A stretch of 64,000 bases of DNA from Hyperoodon ampullatus (taxonomy: Eukaryota > Chordata > Mammalia > Artiodactyla > Ziphiidae), in contig CATKHW010000551.1 of assembly GCA_949752795.1 (NCBI GenBank), forward strand, positions 930,001 to 994,000. The letters are read 5' to 3'. Of the stretch, positions 48,138 through 62,048 are shown one piece after another. How positions within the stretch are numbered: the first letter of the stretch is position 1; each line of letters starts with the position of its first letter. Made by a program: the position numbers and the translations under genes. Below the pieces are notes generated by a model that saw only the letters and a list, made by a program, of their open reading frames with translations, made no database searches and was not told where the DNA came from.

Positions 48138-49876
48138 TTGGGAAAACTGAAAATCAATAAGACAGAGCCACCCCAAAATTTAGGGCTGCACTGCATACAA
48201 GGACCTCAACTTGGATACACCTTAAGTATCCCAGAAAATATAAACATGGTTCAAAAAATTGTGGTACTTACGTACGATGGAATATCCCTCAGCCATGAAA
48301 TCAATGTCATAAGACCAGTAGCAGCAAAATGGGTGGATTCAGGTACGATGATTCTAAGTGAAATAAGTCACACAGAAAAAGAAACTTATCATAAGATATC
48401 ACTTATGAAGATCCTGTAAACATGGCTACACTTGAACTGAGTTAGGAAAGAGAACAGTGTCTCACATTTAGAAAACACTCTTATACCTGCTTAAGGGGGA
48501 AGGAGAGGTGGGGTGATGCATAAAACCAGAGTTTGATATAAGCACAGGTACCGTTCCAAAAACCAACTATGGAATAGACAAGACCTACACCGTCCTCAGC
48601 GAAAGGGACTCAAAACCCCATATTTCCCGCAGAGGAAAATATCTGACTAGTAAGAATCTTAAAACCTATGTATTGATATGTCTCCGTAAGGGAATCAAGT
48701 GTGTCTAGACTGGCATAAACATGGCAGCGAGAATCAGCTCAAACCCACTATAAAAAGGAATTTCAAAAACAAAACAAAAAAACTGGGAAATTCTTTACAA
48801 TTCCTTCAGGGTCTCTGATGAAAGCTGGAATGACCGTATCTACAACGACAGCTGGATGTGGCATAAGGAGGGACACTTGGGACTGAGACGATTGGTGAGA
48901 TTGGGTGAGCAAATGCAGACCCTTTAAAGCAATAATGCATGGCACCCATTCCATGGGTCCGAACTCTCCAGGTTGAAGGGAATATTACTACAGCTATAAC
49001 AAGTGCGGGAAACCTAGAGAACGGACACACTGTGAATACGAAAGGTTTCTAAAACTCAACGCATAGTCCCTCTCCTGGTGCTCCGGTTTGACTTTCCGTC
49101 TGCTTTACTATCAACCTCCCAACTTGGAGAGACAGCCCCTTTAACCTCTTGGTTCGCACAGGTTGCCAATTTGGCAGTGGATGAAAGGGAAGAGGGAGAA
49201 CCAATGAGAGAGTAGCTGTTAGGCATTTGGACGGGCACATATCACTGTAATTTCCCGGCAGGAAGAAGAATTAACCAAATTCTCAGCCACCCACCGGGAA
49301 CCAGTATAGGTCCTGAACCAAAATTTTGGACTTGCGGTCAGCTCACCAAAAGCGAGTTGAAAAATGGAGCTCAGGGGCACAGCAATTCACAAACTGGCCG
49401 AGTAATAAAGGACAACTATCGTCCAAAAATCTGTTGAGGGAAGGCAACGAGGCGGACTTGAAAGCGAGGCAGAATAGCAGGAAACAGATTTCAAGAGGTA
49501 CGTTGGAATCGCCTTTAAAGCACAGGAAGAGGGGCACAACTTCGACAATGATGCACTTGGCCAAAAAGGGCGTATGCGTTTTCTCCTGAATATATTCAGG
49601 AGAAAACGCATACGCCCTTTTTGGCCAAGCAAGCAAGCGGGCAATGCAAATCTGCACTACAAAGAAGTATCACTTCCCACCGGTCAAAAGGGACATCCAC
49701 AAAATGTGTAAGAACAAGAAAGGCAAGACAGGCCCTGGAGAACAGGGAGCCTTGTTATGCTGATGGGCGGGATGTAAATTGCCAACTGCCTCTCTGGAGG
49801 AGTGCATTCTGTTCCCTAAAACAAGTAAAGAACAGAGCTACAGAGCCAAGGGCACTACCAGTCTAGGGAATATACC
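48138..49876 (+). repeat. Macrosatellite unit 23 (1739 bp)
   Basis: Core unit, partner of unit 26; both have AATGACCGTATCTAC. Palindrome 49556-49629, perfect. Confidence 0.97.
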
Positions 49877-51615
49877 TTTGGAAAACTGAAAATCAATAAG
49901 ACAGAGCCACCCCAAAATTTAGGGCTGCACTGCATACAAGGGCCTCAACTTGGATACACCTTAAGTATCCCAGAAAATATAAACATGGTTCAAAAAATTG
50001 TGGTACTTACGTACGATGGAATATCCCTCAGCCATGAAATCAATGTCATAAGACCAGTAGCAGCAAAATGGGTGGATTCAGGTACGATGATTCTAAGTGA
50101 AATAAGTCACACAGAAAAAGAAACTTATCATAAGATATCACTTATGAAGATCCTGTAAACATGGCTACACTTGAACTGAGTTAGGAAAGAGAACAGAGTC
50201 TCACATTTAGAAAACACTCTTATACCTGCTTAAGGGGGAAGGAGAGGTGGGGTGATGCATAAAACCAGAGTTTGATATAAGCACAGGTACCGTTCCAAAA
50301 ACCAACTATGGAATAGACAAGACCTACACCGTCCTCAGCGAAAGGGACTCAAAACCCCATATTTCCCGCAGAGGAAAATATCTGACTAGTAAGAATCTTA
50401 AAACCTATGTATTGATATGTCTCCGTAAGGGAATCAAGTGTGTCTAGACTGGCATAAACATGGCAGCGAGAATCAGCTCAAACCCACTATAAAAAGGAAT
50501 TTCAAAAACAAAACAAAAAAACTGGGAAATTCTTTACAATTCCTTCAGGGTCTCTGATGAAAGCTGGAATGACCTTATCTACAACGACAGCTGGATGTGG
50601 CATAAGGAGGGACACTTGGGACTGAGACGATTGGTGAGATTGGGTGAGCAAATGCAGACCCTTTAAAGCAATAATGCATGGCACCCATTCCATGGGTCCG
50701 AACTCTCCAGGTTGAAGGGAATATTACTACAGCTATAACATGTGCGGGAAACCTAGAGAACGGACACACTGTGAATACGAAAGGTTTCTAAAACTCAACG
50801 CATAGTCCCTCCCCTGGTGCTCCGGTTTGACTTTCCGTCTGCTTTACTATCAACCTCCCAACTTGGAGAGACAGCCCCTTTAACCTCTTGGTTCGCACAG
50901 GTTGCCAATTTGGCAGTGGATGAAAGGGAAGAGGGAGAACCAATGAGAGAGTAGCTGTTAGGCATTTGGACGGGCACATATCACTGTAATTTCCCGGCAG
51001 GAAGAAGAATTAACCAAATTCTCAGCCACCCACCGGGAACCAGTATAGGTCCTGAAGCAAAATTTTGGACTTGCGGTCAGCTCACCAAAAACGAGTTGAA
51101 AAATGGAGCTCAGGGGCACAGCAATTCACAAACTGGCCGAGTAATAAAGGACAACTATCGTCCAAAAATCTGTTGAGGGAAGGCAACGAGGCGGACTTGA
51201 AAGCGAGGCAGAATAGCAGGAAACAGATTTCAAGAGGTACGTTGGAATCGCCTTTAAAGCACAGGAAGAGGGGCACAACTTCGACAATGATGCACTTGGC
51301 CAAAAAGGGCGTATGCGTTTTCTCCTGAATATATTCAGGAGAAAACGCATACGCCCTTTTTGGCCAAGCAAGCAAGCGGGCAATGCAAATCTGCACTACA
51401 AAGAAGTATCACTTCCCACCGGTCAAAAGGGACATCCACAAAATGTGTAAGAACAAGAAAGGCAAGACAGGCCCTGGAGAACAGGGAGCCTTGTTATGCT
51501 GATGGGCGGGATGTAAATTGACAACTGCCTCTCTGGAGGAGTGCATTCTGTTCCCTAAAACAAGTAAAGAACAGAGCTACAGAGCCAAGGGCACTACCAG
51601 TCTAGGGAATATACC
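49877..51615 (+). repeat. Macrosatellite unit 24 (1739 bp)
   Basis: Core unit, begins with CCTTTGG instead of CCTTGGG. Its first ~300 bases match unit 27; later it matches unit 21. It therefore spans the junction of the two three-unit copies. Palindrome 51295-51368, perfect. Confidence 0.97.
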
Positions 51616-53354
51616 TTGGGAAAACTGAAAATCAATAAGACAGAGCCACCCCAAAATTTAGGGCTGCACTGCATACAAGGGCCTCAACTTGGATACACCT
51701 TAAGTATCCCAGAAAATATAAACATGGTTCAAAAAATTGTGGTACTTAAGTACGATGGAATATCCCTCAGCCATGAAATCAATGTCATAAGACCAGTAGC
51801 AGCAAAATGGGTGGATTCAGGTACGATGATTCTAAGTGAAATAAGTCACACAGAAAAAGAAACTTATCATAAGATATCACTTATGAAGATCCTGTAAACA
51901 TGGCTACACTTGAACTGAGTTAGGAAAGAGGACAGTGTCTCACATTTAGAAAACACTCTTATACCTGCTTAAGGGGGAAGGAGAGGTGGGGTGATGCATA
52001 AAACCAGAGTTTGATATAAGCACAGGTACCGTTCCAAAAACCAACTATGGAATAGACAAGACCTACACCGTCCTCAGCGAAAGGGACTCAAAAGCCCATA
52101 TTTCCCGCAGAGGAAAATATCTGACTAGTAAGAATCTTAAAACCTATGTATTGATATGTCTCCGTAAGGGAATCAAGTGTGTCTAGACTGGCATAAACAT
52201 GGCAGCGAGAATCAGCTCAAACCCACTATAAAAAGGAATTTCAAAAACAAAACAAAAAAACTGGGAAATTCTTTACAATTCCTTCAGGGTCTCTGATGAA
52301 AGCTGGAATGACCCTATCTACAACGACAGCTGGATGTGGCATAAGGAGGGACACTTGGGACTGAGACGATTGGTGAGATTGGGTGAGCAAATGCAGACCC
52401 TTTAAAGCAATAATGCATGGCACCCATTCCATGGGTCCGAACTCTCCAGGTTGAAGGGAATATTACTACAGCTATAACAAGTGCGGGAAACCTAGAGAAC
52501 GGACACACTGTGAATACGAAAGGTTTCTAAAACTCAACGAATAGTCCCTCTCCTGGTGCTCCGGTTTGACTTTCCGTCTGCTTTACTATCAACCTCCCAA
52601 CTTGGAGAGACAGCCCCTTTAACCTCTTGGTTCGCACAGGTTGCCAATTTGGCAGAGGATGAAAGGGAAGAGGGAGAACCAATGAGAGAGTAGCTGTTAG
52701 GCATTTGGACGGACACATATCACTGTAATTTCCCGGCAGGAAGAAGAATTAACCAAATTCTCAGCCACCCACCGGGAACCAGTATAGGTCCTGAACCAAA
52801 ATTTTGGTCTTGCGGTCAGCTCACCAAAAGCGAGTTGAAAAATGGAGCTCAGGGGCACAGCAATTCACAAACTGGCCGAGTAATAAAGGACAACTATCGT
52901 CCAAAAATCTGTTGAGGGAAGGCAACGAGGCGGACTTGAAAGCGAGGCAGAATAGCAGGAAACAGATTTCAAGAGGTACGTTGGAATCGCCTTTAAAGCA
53001 CAGGAAGAGGGGCACAACTTCGACAATGATGCACTTGGCCAAAAAGGGCGTATGCGTTTTCTCCTGAATATATTCAGGAGAAAACGCATACGCCCTTTTT
53101 GGCCAAGCAAGCAAGCGGGCAATGCAAATCTGCACTACAAAGAAGTATCACTTCCCACCGGTCAAAAGGGACATCCACAAAATGTGTAAGAACAAGAAAG
53201 GCAAGACAGGCCCTGGAGAACAGGGAGCCTTGTTATGCTGATGGGCGGGATGTAAATTGCCAACTGCCTCTCTGGAGGAGTGCATTCTGTTCCCTAAAAC
53301 AAGTAAAGAACAGAGCTACAGAGCCAAGGGCACTACCAGTCTAGGGAATATACC
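51616..53354 (+). repeat. Macrosatellite unit 25 (1739 bp)
   Basis: Core unit, near-identical to unit 22 apart from GGTACTTAAGTACG (GGTACTTACGTACG elsewhere). Palindrome 53034-53107, perfect. Confidence 0.97.
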
Positions 53355-55093
53355 TTGGGAAAACTGAAAATCAATAAGACAGAGCCACCCCAAAATTTAG
53401 GGCTGCACTGCATACAAGGACCTCAACTTGGATACACCTTAAGTATCCCAGAAAATATAAACATGGTTCAAAAAATTGTGGTACTTACGTACGATGGAAT
53501 ATCCCTCAGCCATGAAATCAATGTCATAAGACCAGTAGCAGCAAAATGGGTGGATTCAGGTACGATGATTCTAAGTGAAATAAGTCACACAGAAAAAGAA
53601 ACTTATCATAAGATATCACTTATGAAGATCCTGTAAACATGGCTACACTTGAACTGAGTTAGGAAAGAGAACAGTGTCTCACATTTAGAAAACACTCTTA
53701 TACCTGCTTAAGGGGGAAGGAGAGGTGGGGTGATGCATAAAACCAGAGTTTGATATAAGCACAGGTACCGTTCCAAAAACCAACTATGGAATAGACAAGA
53801 CCTACACCGTCCTCAGCGAAAGGGACTCAAAACCCCATATTTCCCGCAGAGGAAAATATCTGACTAGTAAGAATCTTAAAACCTATGTATTGATATGTCT
53901 CCGTAAGGGAATCAAGTGTGTCTAGACTGGCATAAACATGGCAGCGAGAATCAGCTCAAACCCACTATAAAAAGGAATTTCAAAAACAAAACAAAAAAAC
54001 TGGGAAATTCTTTACAATTCCTTCAGGGTCTCTGATGAAAGCTGGAATGACCGTATCTACAACGACAGCTGGATGTGGCATAAGGAGGGACACTTGGGAC
54101 TGAGACGATTGGTGAGATTGGGTGAGCAAATGCAGACCCTTTAAAGCAATAATGCATGGCACCCATTCCATGGGTCCGAACTCTCCAGGTTGAAGGGAAT
54201 ATTACTACAGCTATAACAAGTGCGGGAAACCTAGAGAACGGACACACTGTGAATACGAAAGGTTTCTAAAACTCAACGCATAGTCCCTCTCCTGGTGCTC
54301 CGGTTTGACTTTCCGTCTGCTTTACTATCAACCTCCCAACTTGGAGAGACAGCCCCTTTAACCTCTTGGTTCGCACAGGTTGCCAATTTGGCAGTGGATG
54401 AAAGGGAAGAGGGAGAACCAATGAGAGAGTAGCTGTTAGGCATTTGGACGGGCACATATCACTGTAATTTCCCGGCAGGAAGAAGAATTAACCAAATTCT
54501 CAGCCACCCACCGGGAACCAGTATAGGTCCTGAACCAAAATTTTGGACTTGCGGTCAGCTCACCAAAAGCGAGTTGAAAAATGGAGCTCAGGGGCACAGC
54601 AATTCACAAACTGGCCGAGTAATAAAGGACAACTATCGTCCAAAAATCTGTTGAGGGAAGGCAACGAGGCGGACTTGAAAGCGAGGCAGAATAGCAGGAA
54701 ACAGATTTCAAGAGGTACGTTGGAATCGCCTTTAAAGCACAGGAAGAGGGGCACAACTTCGACAATGATGCACTTGGCCAAAAAGGGCGTATGCGTTTTC
54801 TCCTGAATATATTCAGGAGAAAACGCATACGCCCTTTTTGGCCAAGCAAGCAAGCGGGCAATGCAAATCTGCACTACAAAGAAGTATCACTTCCCACCGG
54901 TCAAAAGGGACATCCACAAAATGTGTAAGAACAAGAAAGGCAAGACAGGCCCTGGAGAACAGGGAGCCTTGTTATGCTGATGGGCGGGATGTAAATTGCC
55001 AACTGCCTCTCTGGAGGAGTGCATTCTGTTCCCTAAAACAAGTAAAGAACAGAGCTACAGAGCCAAGGGCACTACCAGTCTAGGGAATATACC
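53355..55093 (+). repeat. Macrosatellite unit 26 (1739 bp)
   Basis: Core unit, near-identical to unit 23. Palindrome 54773-54846, perfect. Confidence 0.97.
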
Positions 55094-56832
55094 TTTGGAA
55101 AACTGAAAATCAATAAGACAGAGCCACCCCAAAATTTAGGGCTGCACTGCATACAAGGGCCTCAACTTGGATACACCTTAAGTATCCCAGAAAATATAAA
55201 CATGGTTCAAAAAATTGTGGTACTTACGTACGATGGAATATCCCTCAGCCATGAAATCAATGTCATAAGACCAGTAGCAGCAAAATGGGTGGATTCAGGT
55301 ACGATGATTCTAAGTGAAATAAGTCACACAGAAAAAGAAACTTATCATAAGATATCACTTATGAAGATCCTGTAAACATGGCTACACTTGAACTGAGTTA
55401 GGAAAGAGGACAGTGTCTCACATTTAGAAAACACTCTTATACCTGCTTAAGGGGGAAGGAGAGGTGGGGTGATGCATAAAACCAGAGTTTGATATAAGCA
55501 CAGGTACCGTTCCAAAAACCAACTATGGAATAGACAAGACCTACACCGTCCTCAGCGAAAGGGACTCAAAAGCCCATATTTCCCGCAGAGGAAAATATCT
55601 GACTAGTAAGAATCTTAAAACCTATGTATTGATATGTCTCCGTAAGGGAATCAAGTGTGTCTAGACTGGCATAAACATGGCAGCGAGAATCAGCTCAAAC
55701 CCACTATAAAAAGGAATTTCAAAAACAAAACAAAAAAACTGGGAAATTCTTTACAATTCCTTCAGGGTCTCTGATGAAAGCTGGAATGACCCTATCTACA
55801 ACGACAGCTGGATGTGGCATAAGGAGGGACACTTGGGACTGAGACGATTGGTGAGATTGGGTGAGCAAATGCAGACCCTTTAAAGCAATAATGCATGGCA
55901 CCCATTCCATGGGTCTGAACTCTCCAGGTTGAAGGGAATATTACTAGAGCTATAACAAGTGCGGGAAACCTAGAGAACGGACACACTGTGAATACGAAAG
56001 GTTTCTAAAACTCAACGAATAGTCCCTCTCCTGGTGCTCCGGTTTGACTTTCCGTCTGCTTTACTATCAACCTCCCAACTTGGAGAGACAGCCCCTTTAA
56101 CCTCTTGGTTCGCACAGGTTGCCAATTTGGCAGTGGATGAAAGGGAAGAGGGAGAACCAATGAGAGAGTAGCTGTTAGGCATTTGGACGGGCACATATCA
56201 CTGTAATTTCCCGGCAGGAAGAAGAATTAACCAAATTCTCAGCCACCCACCAGGAACCAGTATAGGTCCTGAACCAAAATTTTGGACTTGCGGTCAGCTC
56301 ACCAAAAGCGAGTTGAAAAATGGAGCTCAGGGGCACAGCAATTCACAAACTGGCCGAGTAATAAAGGACAACTATCGTCCAAAAATCTGTTGAGGGAAGG
56401 CAACGAGGCGGACTTGAAAGCGAGGCAGAATAGCAGGAAACAGATTTCAAGAGGTACGTTGGAATCGCCTTTAAAGCACAGGAAGAGGGGCACAACTTCG
56501 ACAATGATGCACTTGGCCAAAAAGGGCGTATGCGTTTTCTCCTGAATATATTCAGGAGAAAACGCATACGCCCTTTTTGGCCAAGCAAGCAAGCGGGCAA
56601 TGCAAATCTGCACTACAAAGAAGTATCACTTCCCACCGGTCAAAAGGGACATCCACAAAATGTGTAAGAACAAGAAAGGCAAGACAGGCCCTGGAGAACA
56701 GGGAGCCTTGTTATGCTGATGGGCGGGATGTAAATTGCCAACTGCCTCTCTGGAGGAGTGCATTCTGTTCCCAAAAACAAGTAAAGAACAGAGCTACAGA
56801 GCCAAGGGCACTACCAGTCTAGGGAATATACC
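55094..56832 (+). repeat. Macrosatellite unit 27 (1739 bp)
   Basis: Core unit. Private GGGTCTGAACTC, TTACTAGAGC and CCACCAGGAACC. Ends with CCTTTCG, leading into unit 28. Palindrome 56512-56585, perfect. Confidence 0.97.
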
Positions 56833-58570
56833 TTTCGAAAACTGAAAATCAATAAGACAGAGCCACCCCAATATTTAGGGCTGCACTGCATACAAGGGCC
56901 TCAACTTGGATACACCTTAAGTATCCCAGAAAATATAAACATGGTTCAAAAAATTGTGGTACTTACGTACGATGGAATATCCCTCAGCCATGAAATCAAT
57001 GTCATAAGACCAGTAGCAGCAAAATGGGTGGATTCAGGTACGATGATTCTAAGTGAAATAAGTCACACAGAAAAAGAAACTTATCATAAGATATCACTTA
57101 TGAAGATCCTGTAAACATGGCTACACTTGAACTGAGTTAGGAAAGAGGACAGTGTCTCACATTTAGAAAACACTCTTATACCTGCTTAAGGGGGAAGGAG
57201 AGGTGGGGTGATGCATAAAACCAGAGTTTGATATAAGCACAGGTACCGTTCCAAAAACCAACTATGGAATAGACAAGACCTACACCGTCCTCAGCGAAAG
57301 GGACTCAAAACCCCATATTTCCCGCAGAGGAAAATATCTGACTAGTAAGAATCTTAAAACCTATGTATTGATATGTCTCCGTAAGGGAATCAAGTGTGTC
57401 TAGACTGGCATAAACATGGCAGCGAGAATCAGCTCAAACCCACTATAAAAAGGAATTTCAAAAACAAAACAAAAAACTGGGACATTCTTTACAATTCCTT
57501 CAGGGTCTCTGATGAAAGCTGGAATGACCCTATCTACAACGACAGCTGGATGTGGCATAAGGAGGGACACTTGGGACTGAGACGATTGGTGAGATTGGGT
57601 GAGCAAATGCAGACCCTTTAAAGCAATAATGCATGGCACCCATTCCATGGGTCCGAACTCTCCAGGTTGAAGGGAATATTACTACAGCTATAACAAGTGC
57701 GGGAAACCTAGAGAACGGACACACTGTGAATACGAAAGGTTTCTAAAACTCAACGAATAGTCCCTCTCCTGGTGCTCCGGTTTGACTTTCCGTCTGCTTT
57801 ACTATCAACCTCCCAACTTGGAGAGACAGCCCCTTTAACCTCTTGGTTCGCACAGGTTGCCAATTTGGCAGTGGATGAAAGGGAAGAGGGAGAACCAATG
57901 AGAGAGTAGCTGTTAGGCATTTGGACGGGCACATATCACTGTAATTTCCCGGCAGGAAGAAGAATTAACCAAATTCTCAGCCACCCACCGGGAACCAGTA
58001 TAGGTCCTGAACCAAAATTTTGGACTTGCGGTCAGCTCACCAAAAGCGAGTTGAAAAATGGAGCTCAGGGGCACAGCAATTCACAAACTGGCCGAGTAAT
58101 AAAGGACAACTATCGTCCAAAAATCTGTTGAGGGAAGGCAACGAGGCGGACTTGAAAGCGAGGCAGAATAGCAGGAAACAGATTTCAAGAGGTACGTTGG
58201 AATCGCCTTTAAAGCACAGGAAGAGGGGCACAACTTCGACAATGATGCACTTGGCCAAAAAGGGCGTATGCGTTTTCTCCTGAATATATTCAGGAGAAAA
58301 CGCATACGCCCTTTTTGGCCAAGCAAGCAAGCGGGCAATGCAAATCTGCACTACAAAGAAGTATCACTTCCCACCGGTCAAAAGGGACATCCACAAAATG
58401 TGTAAGAACAAGAAAGGCAAGACAGGCCCTGGAGAACAGGGAGCCTTGTTATGCTGATGGGCGGGATGTAAATTGACAACTGCCTCTCTGGAGGAGTGCA
58501 TTCTGTTCCCTAAAACAAGTAAAGAACAGAGCTACAGAGCCAAGGGCACTACCAGTCTAGGGAATATACC
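56833..58570 (+). repeat. Macrosatellite unit 28 (1738 bp)
   Basis: Core unit with one A missing from the L1 A-rich tail (near 57475) and GGGACATTC just after it. Palindrome 58250-58323, perfect. Confidence 0.97.
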
Positions 58571-60309
58571 TTTGGAAAACTGAAAATCAATAAGACAGAG
58601 CCACCCCAAAATTTAGGGCTGCACTGCATACAAGGGCCTCAACTTGGATACACCTTAAGTATCCCAGAAAATATAAACATGGTTCAAAAAATTGTGGTAC
58701 TTACGTACGATGGAATATCCCTCAGCCATGAAATCAATGTCATAAGACCAGTAGCAGCAAAATGGGTGGATTCAGGTACGATGATTCTAAGTGAAATAAG
58801 TCACACAGAAAAAGAAACTTATCATAAGATATCACTTATGAAGATCCTGTAAACATGGCTACACTTGAACTGAGTTAGGAAAGAGGACAGTGTCTCACAT
58901 TTAGAAAACACTCTTATACCTGCTTAAGGGGGGAGGAGAGGTGGGGTGATGCATAAAACCAGAGTTTGATATAAGCACAGGTACCGTTCCAAAAACCAAC
59001 TATGGAATAGACAAGACCTACACCGTCCTCAGCGAAAGGGACTCAAAAGCCCATATTTCCCGGAGAGGAAAATATCTGACTAGTAAGAATCTTAAAACCT
59101 ATGTATTGATATGTCTCCGTAAGGGAATCAAGTGTGTCTAGACTGGCATAAACATGGCAGCGAGAATCAGCTCAAACCCACTATAAAAAGGAATTTCAAA
59201 AACAAAACAAAAAAACTGGGAAATTCTTTACAATTCCTTCAGGGTCTCTGATGAAAGCTGGAATGACCCTATCTACAACGACAGCTGGATGTGGCATAAG
59301 GAGGGACACTTGGGACTGAGACGATTGGTGAGATTGGGTGAGCAAATGCAGACCCTTTAAAGCAATAATGCATGGCACCCATTCCATGGGTCCGAACTCT
59401 CCAGGTTGAAGGGAATATTACTACAGCTATAACAAGTGCGGGAAACCTAGAGAACGGACACACTGTGAATACGAAAGGTTTCTAAAACTCAACGAATATT
59501 CCCTCTCCTGGTGCTCCGGTTTGACTTTCCGTCTGCTTTACTATCAACCTCCCAACTTGGAGAGACAGCCCCTTTAACCTCTTGGTTCGCACAGGTTGCC
59601 AATTTGGCAGTGGATGAAAGGGAAGAGGGAGAACCAATGAGAGAGTAGCTGTTAGGCATTTGGACGGGCACATATCACTGTAATTTCCCGGCAGGAAGAA
59701 GAATTAACCAAATTCTCAGCCACCCACCGGGAACCAGTATAGGTCCTGAACCAAAATTTTGGACTTGCGGTCAGCTCACCAAAAGCGAGTTGAAAAATGA
59801 AGCTCAGGGGCACAGCAATTCACAAACTGGCCGAGTAATAAAGGACAACTATCGTCCAAAAATCTGTTGAGGGAAGGCAACGAGGCGGACTTGAAAGCGA
59901 GGCAGAATAGCAGGAAACAGATTTCAAGAGGTACGTTGGAATCGCCTTTAAAACACAGGAAGAGGGGCACAACTTCGACAATGATGCACTTGGCCAAAAA
60001 GGGCGTATGCGTTTTCTCCTGAATATATTCAGGAGAAAACGCATACGCCCTTTTTGGCCAAGCAAGCAAGCGGGCAATGCAAATCTGCACTACAAAGAAG
60101 TATCACTTCCCACCGGTCAAAAGGGACATCCACAAAATGTGTAAGAACAAGAAAGGCAAGACAGGCCCTGGAGAACAGGGAGCCTTGTTATGCTGATGGG
60201 CGGGATGTAAATTGACAACTGCCTCTCTGGAGGAGTGCATTCTGTTCCCTAAAACAAGTAAAGAACAGAGCTACAGAGCCAAGGGCACTACCAGTCTAGG
60301 GAATATACC
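58571..60309 (+). repeat. Macrosatellite unit 29 (1739 bp)
   Basis: Core unit; private GGGGGGAGGAGAGG, CGAATATTCCC and TTTAAAACACAGG. Palindrome 59989-60062, perfect. Confidence 0.97.
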
Positions 60310-62048
60310 TTGGGAAAACTGAAAATCAATAAGACAGAGCCACCCCAAAATTTAGGGCTGCACTGCATACAAGGGCCTCAACTTGGATACACCTTAAGTA
60401 TCCCAGAAAATATAAACATGGTTCAAAAAATTGTGGTACTTACGTACGATGGAATATCCCTCAGCCATGAAATCAATGTCATAAGACCAGTAGCAGCAAA
60501 ATGGGTGGATTCAGGTACGATGATTCTAAGTGAAATAAGTCACACAGAAAAAGAAACTTATCATAAGATATCACTTATGAAGATCCTGTAAACATGGCTA
60601 CACTTGAACTGAGTTAGGAAAGAGAACAGTGTCTCACATTTAGAAAACATTCTTATACCTGCTTAAGGGGGAAGGAGAGGTGGGGTGATGCATAAAACCA
60701 GAGTTTGATATAAGCACAGGTACCGTTCCAAAAACCAACTATGGAATAGACAAGACCTACACCGTCCTCAGCGAAAGGGACTCAAAACCCCATATTTCCC
60801 GAAGAGGAAAATATCTGACTAGTAAGAATCTTAAAACCTATGTATTGATATGTCTCCATAAGGGAATCAAGTGTGTCTAGACTGGCATAAACATGGCAGC
60901 GAGAATCAGCTCAAACCCACTATAAAAAGGAATTTCAAAAACAAAACAAAAAAACTGGGAAATTCTTTACAATTCCTTCAGGGTCTCTGATGAAGGCTGG
61001 AATGACCCTATCTAAAACGACAGCTAGATGTGGCACAAGGAGGGACACTTGGGACTGAGACGATTGGTGAGATTGGGTGAGCAAATGCAGACCCTTTAAA
61101 GCAATAATGCATGGCACCCATTCCATGTGTCCGAACTCTCCAGGTTGAAGGGAATATTACTACAGCTATAACATGTGCGGGAAACCTAGAGAACGGACAC
61201 ACTGTGAATACGAAAGGTTTCTAAAACTCAATGCATAGTCCCTCCCCTGGTGCTCCAGTTTGAGTTTCCGTCTGCTTTACTATCAACCTCCCAACTTGGA
61301 GAGACAGCCCCTTTAACCTCTTGGTTCGCACAGGTTGCCAATTTGGCAGAAGATGAAAGGGAAGAGGGAGAACCAATGAGAGAGTAGCTGTTAGGCATTT
61401 GGACGGACACATATCACTGTAATTTCCCGGCAGGAAGAAGAATTAACCAAATTCTCAGCCACCCACCGGGAACCAGTATAGGTCCTGAACCAAAATTTTG
61501 GTCTTGCGGTCAGCTCACCAAAAGCGAGTTGAAAAATGGAGCTCAGGGGCACAGCAATTCACAAACTGGCCGAGTAATAAAGGACAACTATCGTCCAAAA
61601 ATCTGTTGAGGGAAGGCAACGAGGCGGACTTGAAAGCGAGGCAGAATAGCAGGAAACAGATTTCAAGAGGTACGTTGGAATCACCTTTAAAGCACAGGAA
61701 GAGGGGCACAACTTCGACAATGATGCACTTGGCCAAAAAGGGCGTATGCGTTTTCTCCTGAATATATTCAGGAGAAAACGCATACGCCCTTTTTGGCCAA
61801 GCAAGCAAGCGGGCAATGCAAATCTGCACTACAAAGAAGTATCACTTCCCACCGGTCAAAAGGGACATCCACAAAATGTGTAAGAACAAGAAAGGCAAGA
61901 CAGGCCCTGGAGAACAGGGAGCCTTGTTATGCTGATGGGCGGGATGTAAATTGCCAACTGCCTCTCTGGAGGAGTGCATTCTGTTCCCTAAAACAAGTAA
62001 AGAACAGAGCTACAGAGCCAAGGGCACTACCAGTCTAGGGAATATACC
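60310..62048 (+). repeat. Macrosatellite unit 30 (1739 bp)
   Basis: The most individual of the right-hand core units: CAGCTAGATGTGGCACAAGG, CATGTGTCCGAAC, CCAGTTTGAGTTTCC and GCAGAAGATGAAAGG are all private. The palindrome (61728-61801) is nevertheless perfect. Confidence 0.97.

Larger units (their letters stand above)
44970..50186 (+). repeat. Three-unit block (5217 bp), copy 1
   Basis: Matches the sequence 5217 bases downstream, including shared odd variants: GAACAGAGTCTC (44970 and 50187), GGTCTTGCGG (near 47590 and 52807), GACCGTATC (near 48834 and 54051) and CCTTTGGAAAAC (near 49876 and 55093). The left limit is uncertain within about 200 bases. Confidence 0.8.
50187..55403 (+). repeat. 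Three-unit block (5217 bp), copy 2
   Basis: Second copy of the 5217-bp block. Matching stops near 55400, where unit 27 has AAAGAGGACAGTG against AAAGAGAACAGAG in unit 24. Only a handful of single-base differences from copy 1, such as CTTAAGTACG at 51748. Confidence 0.8.
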
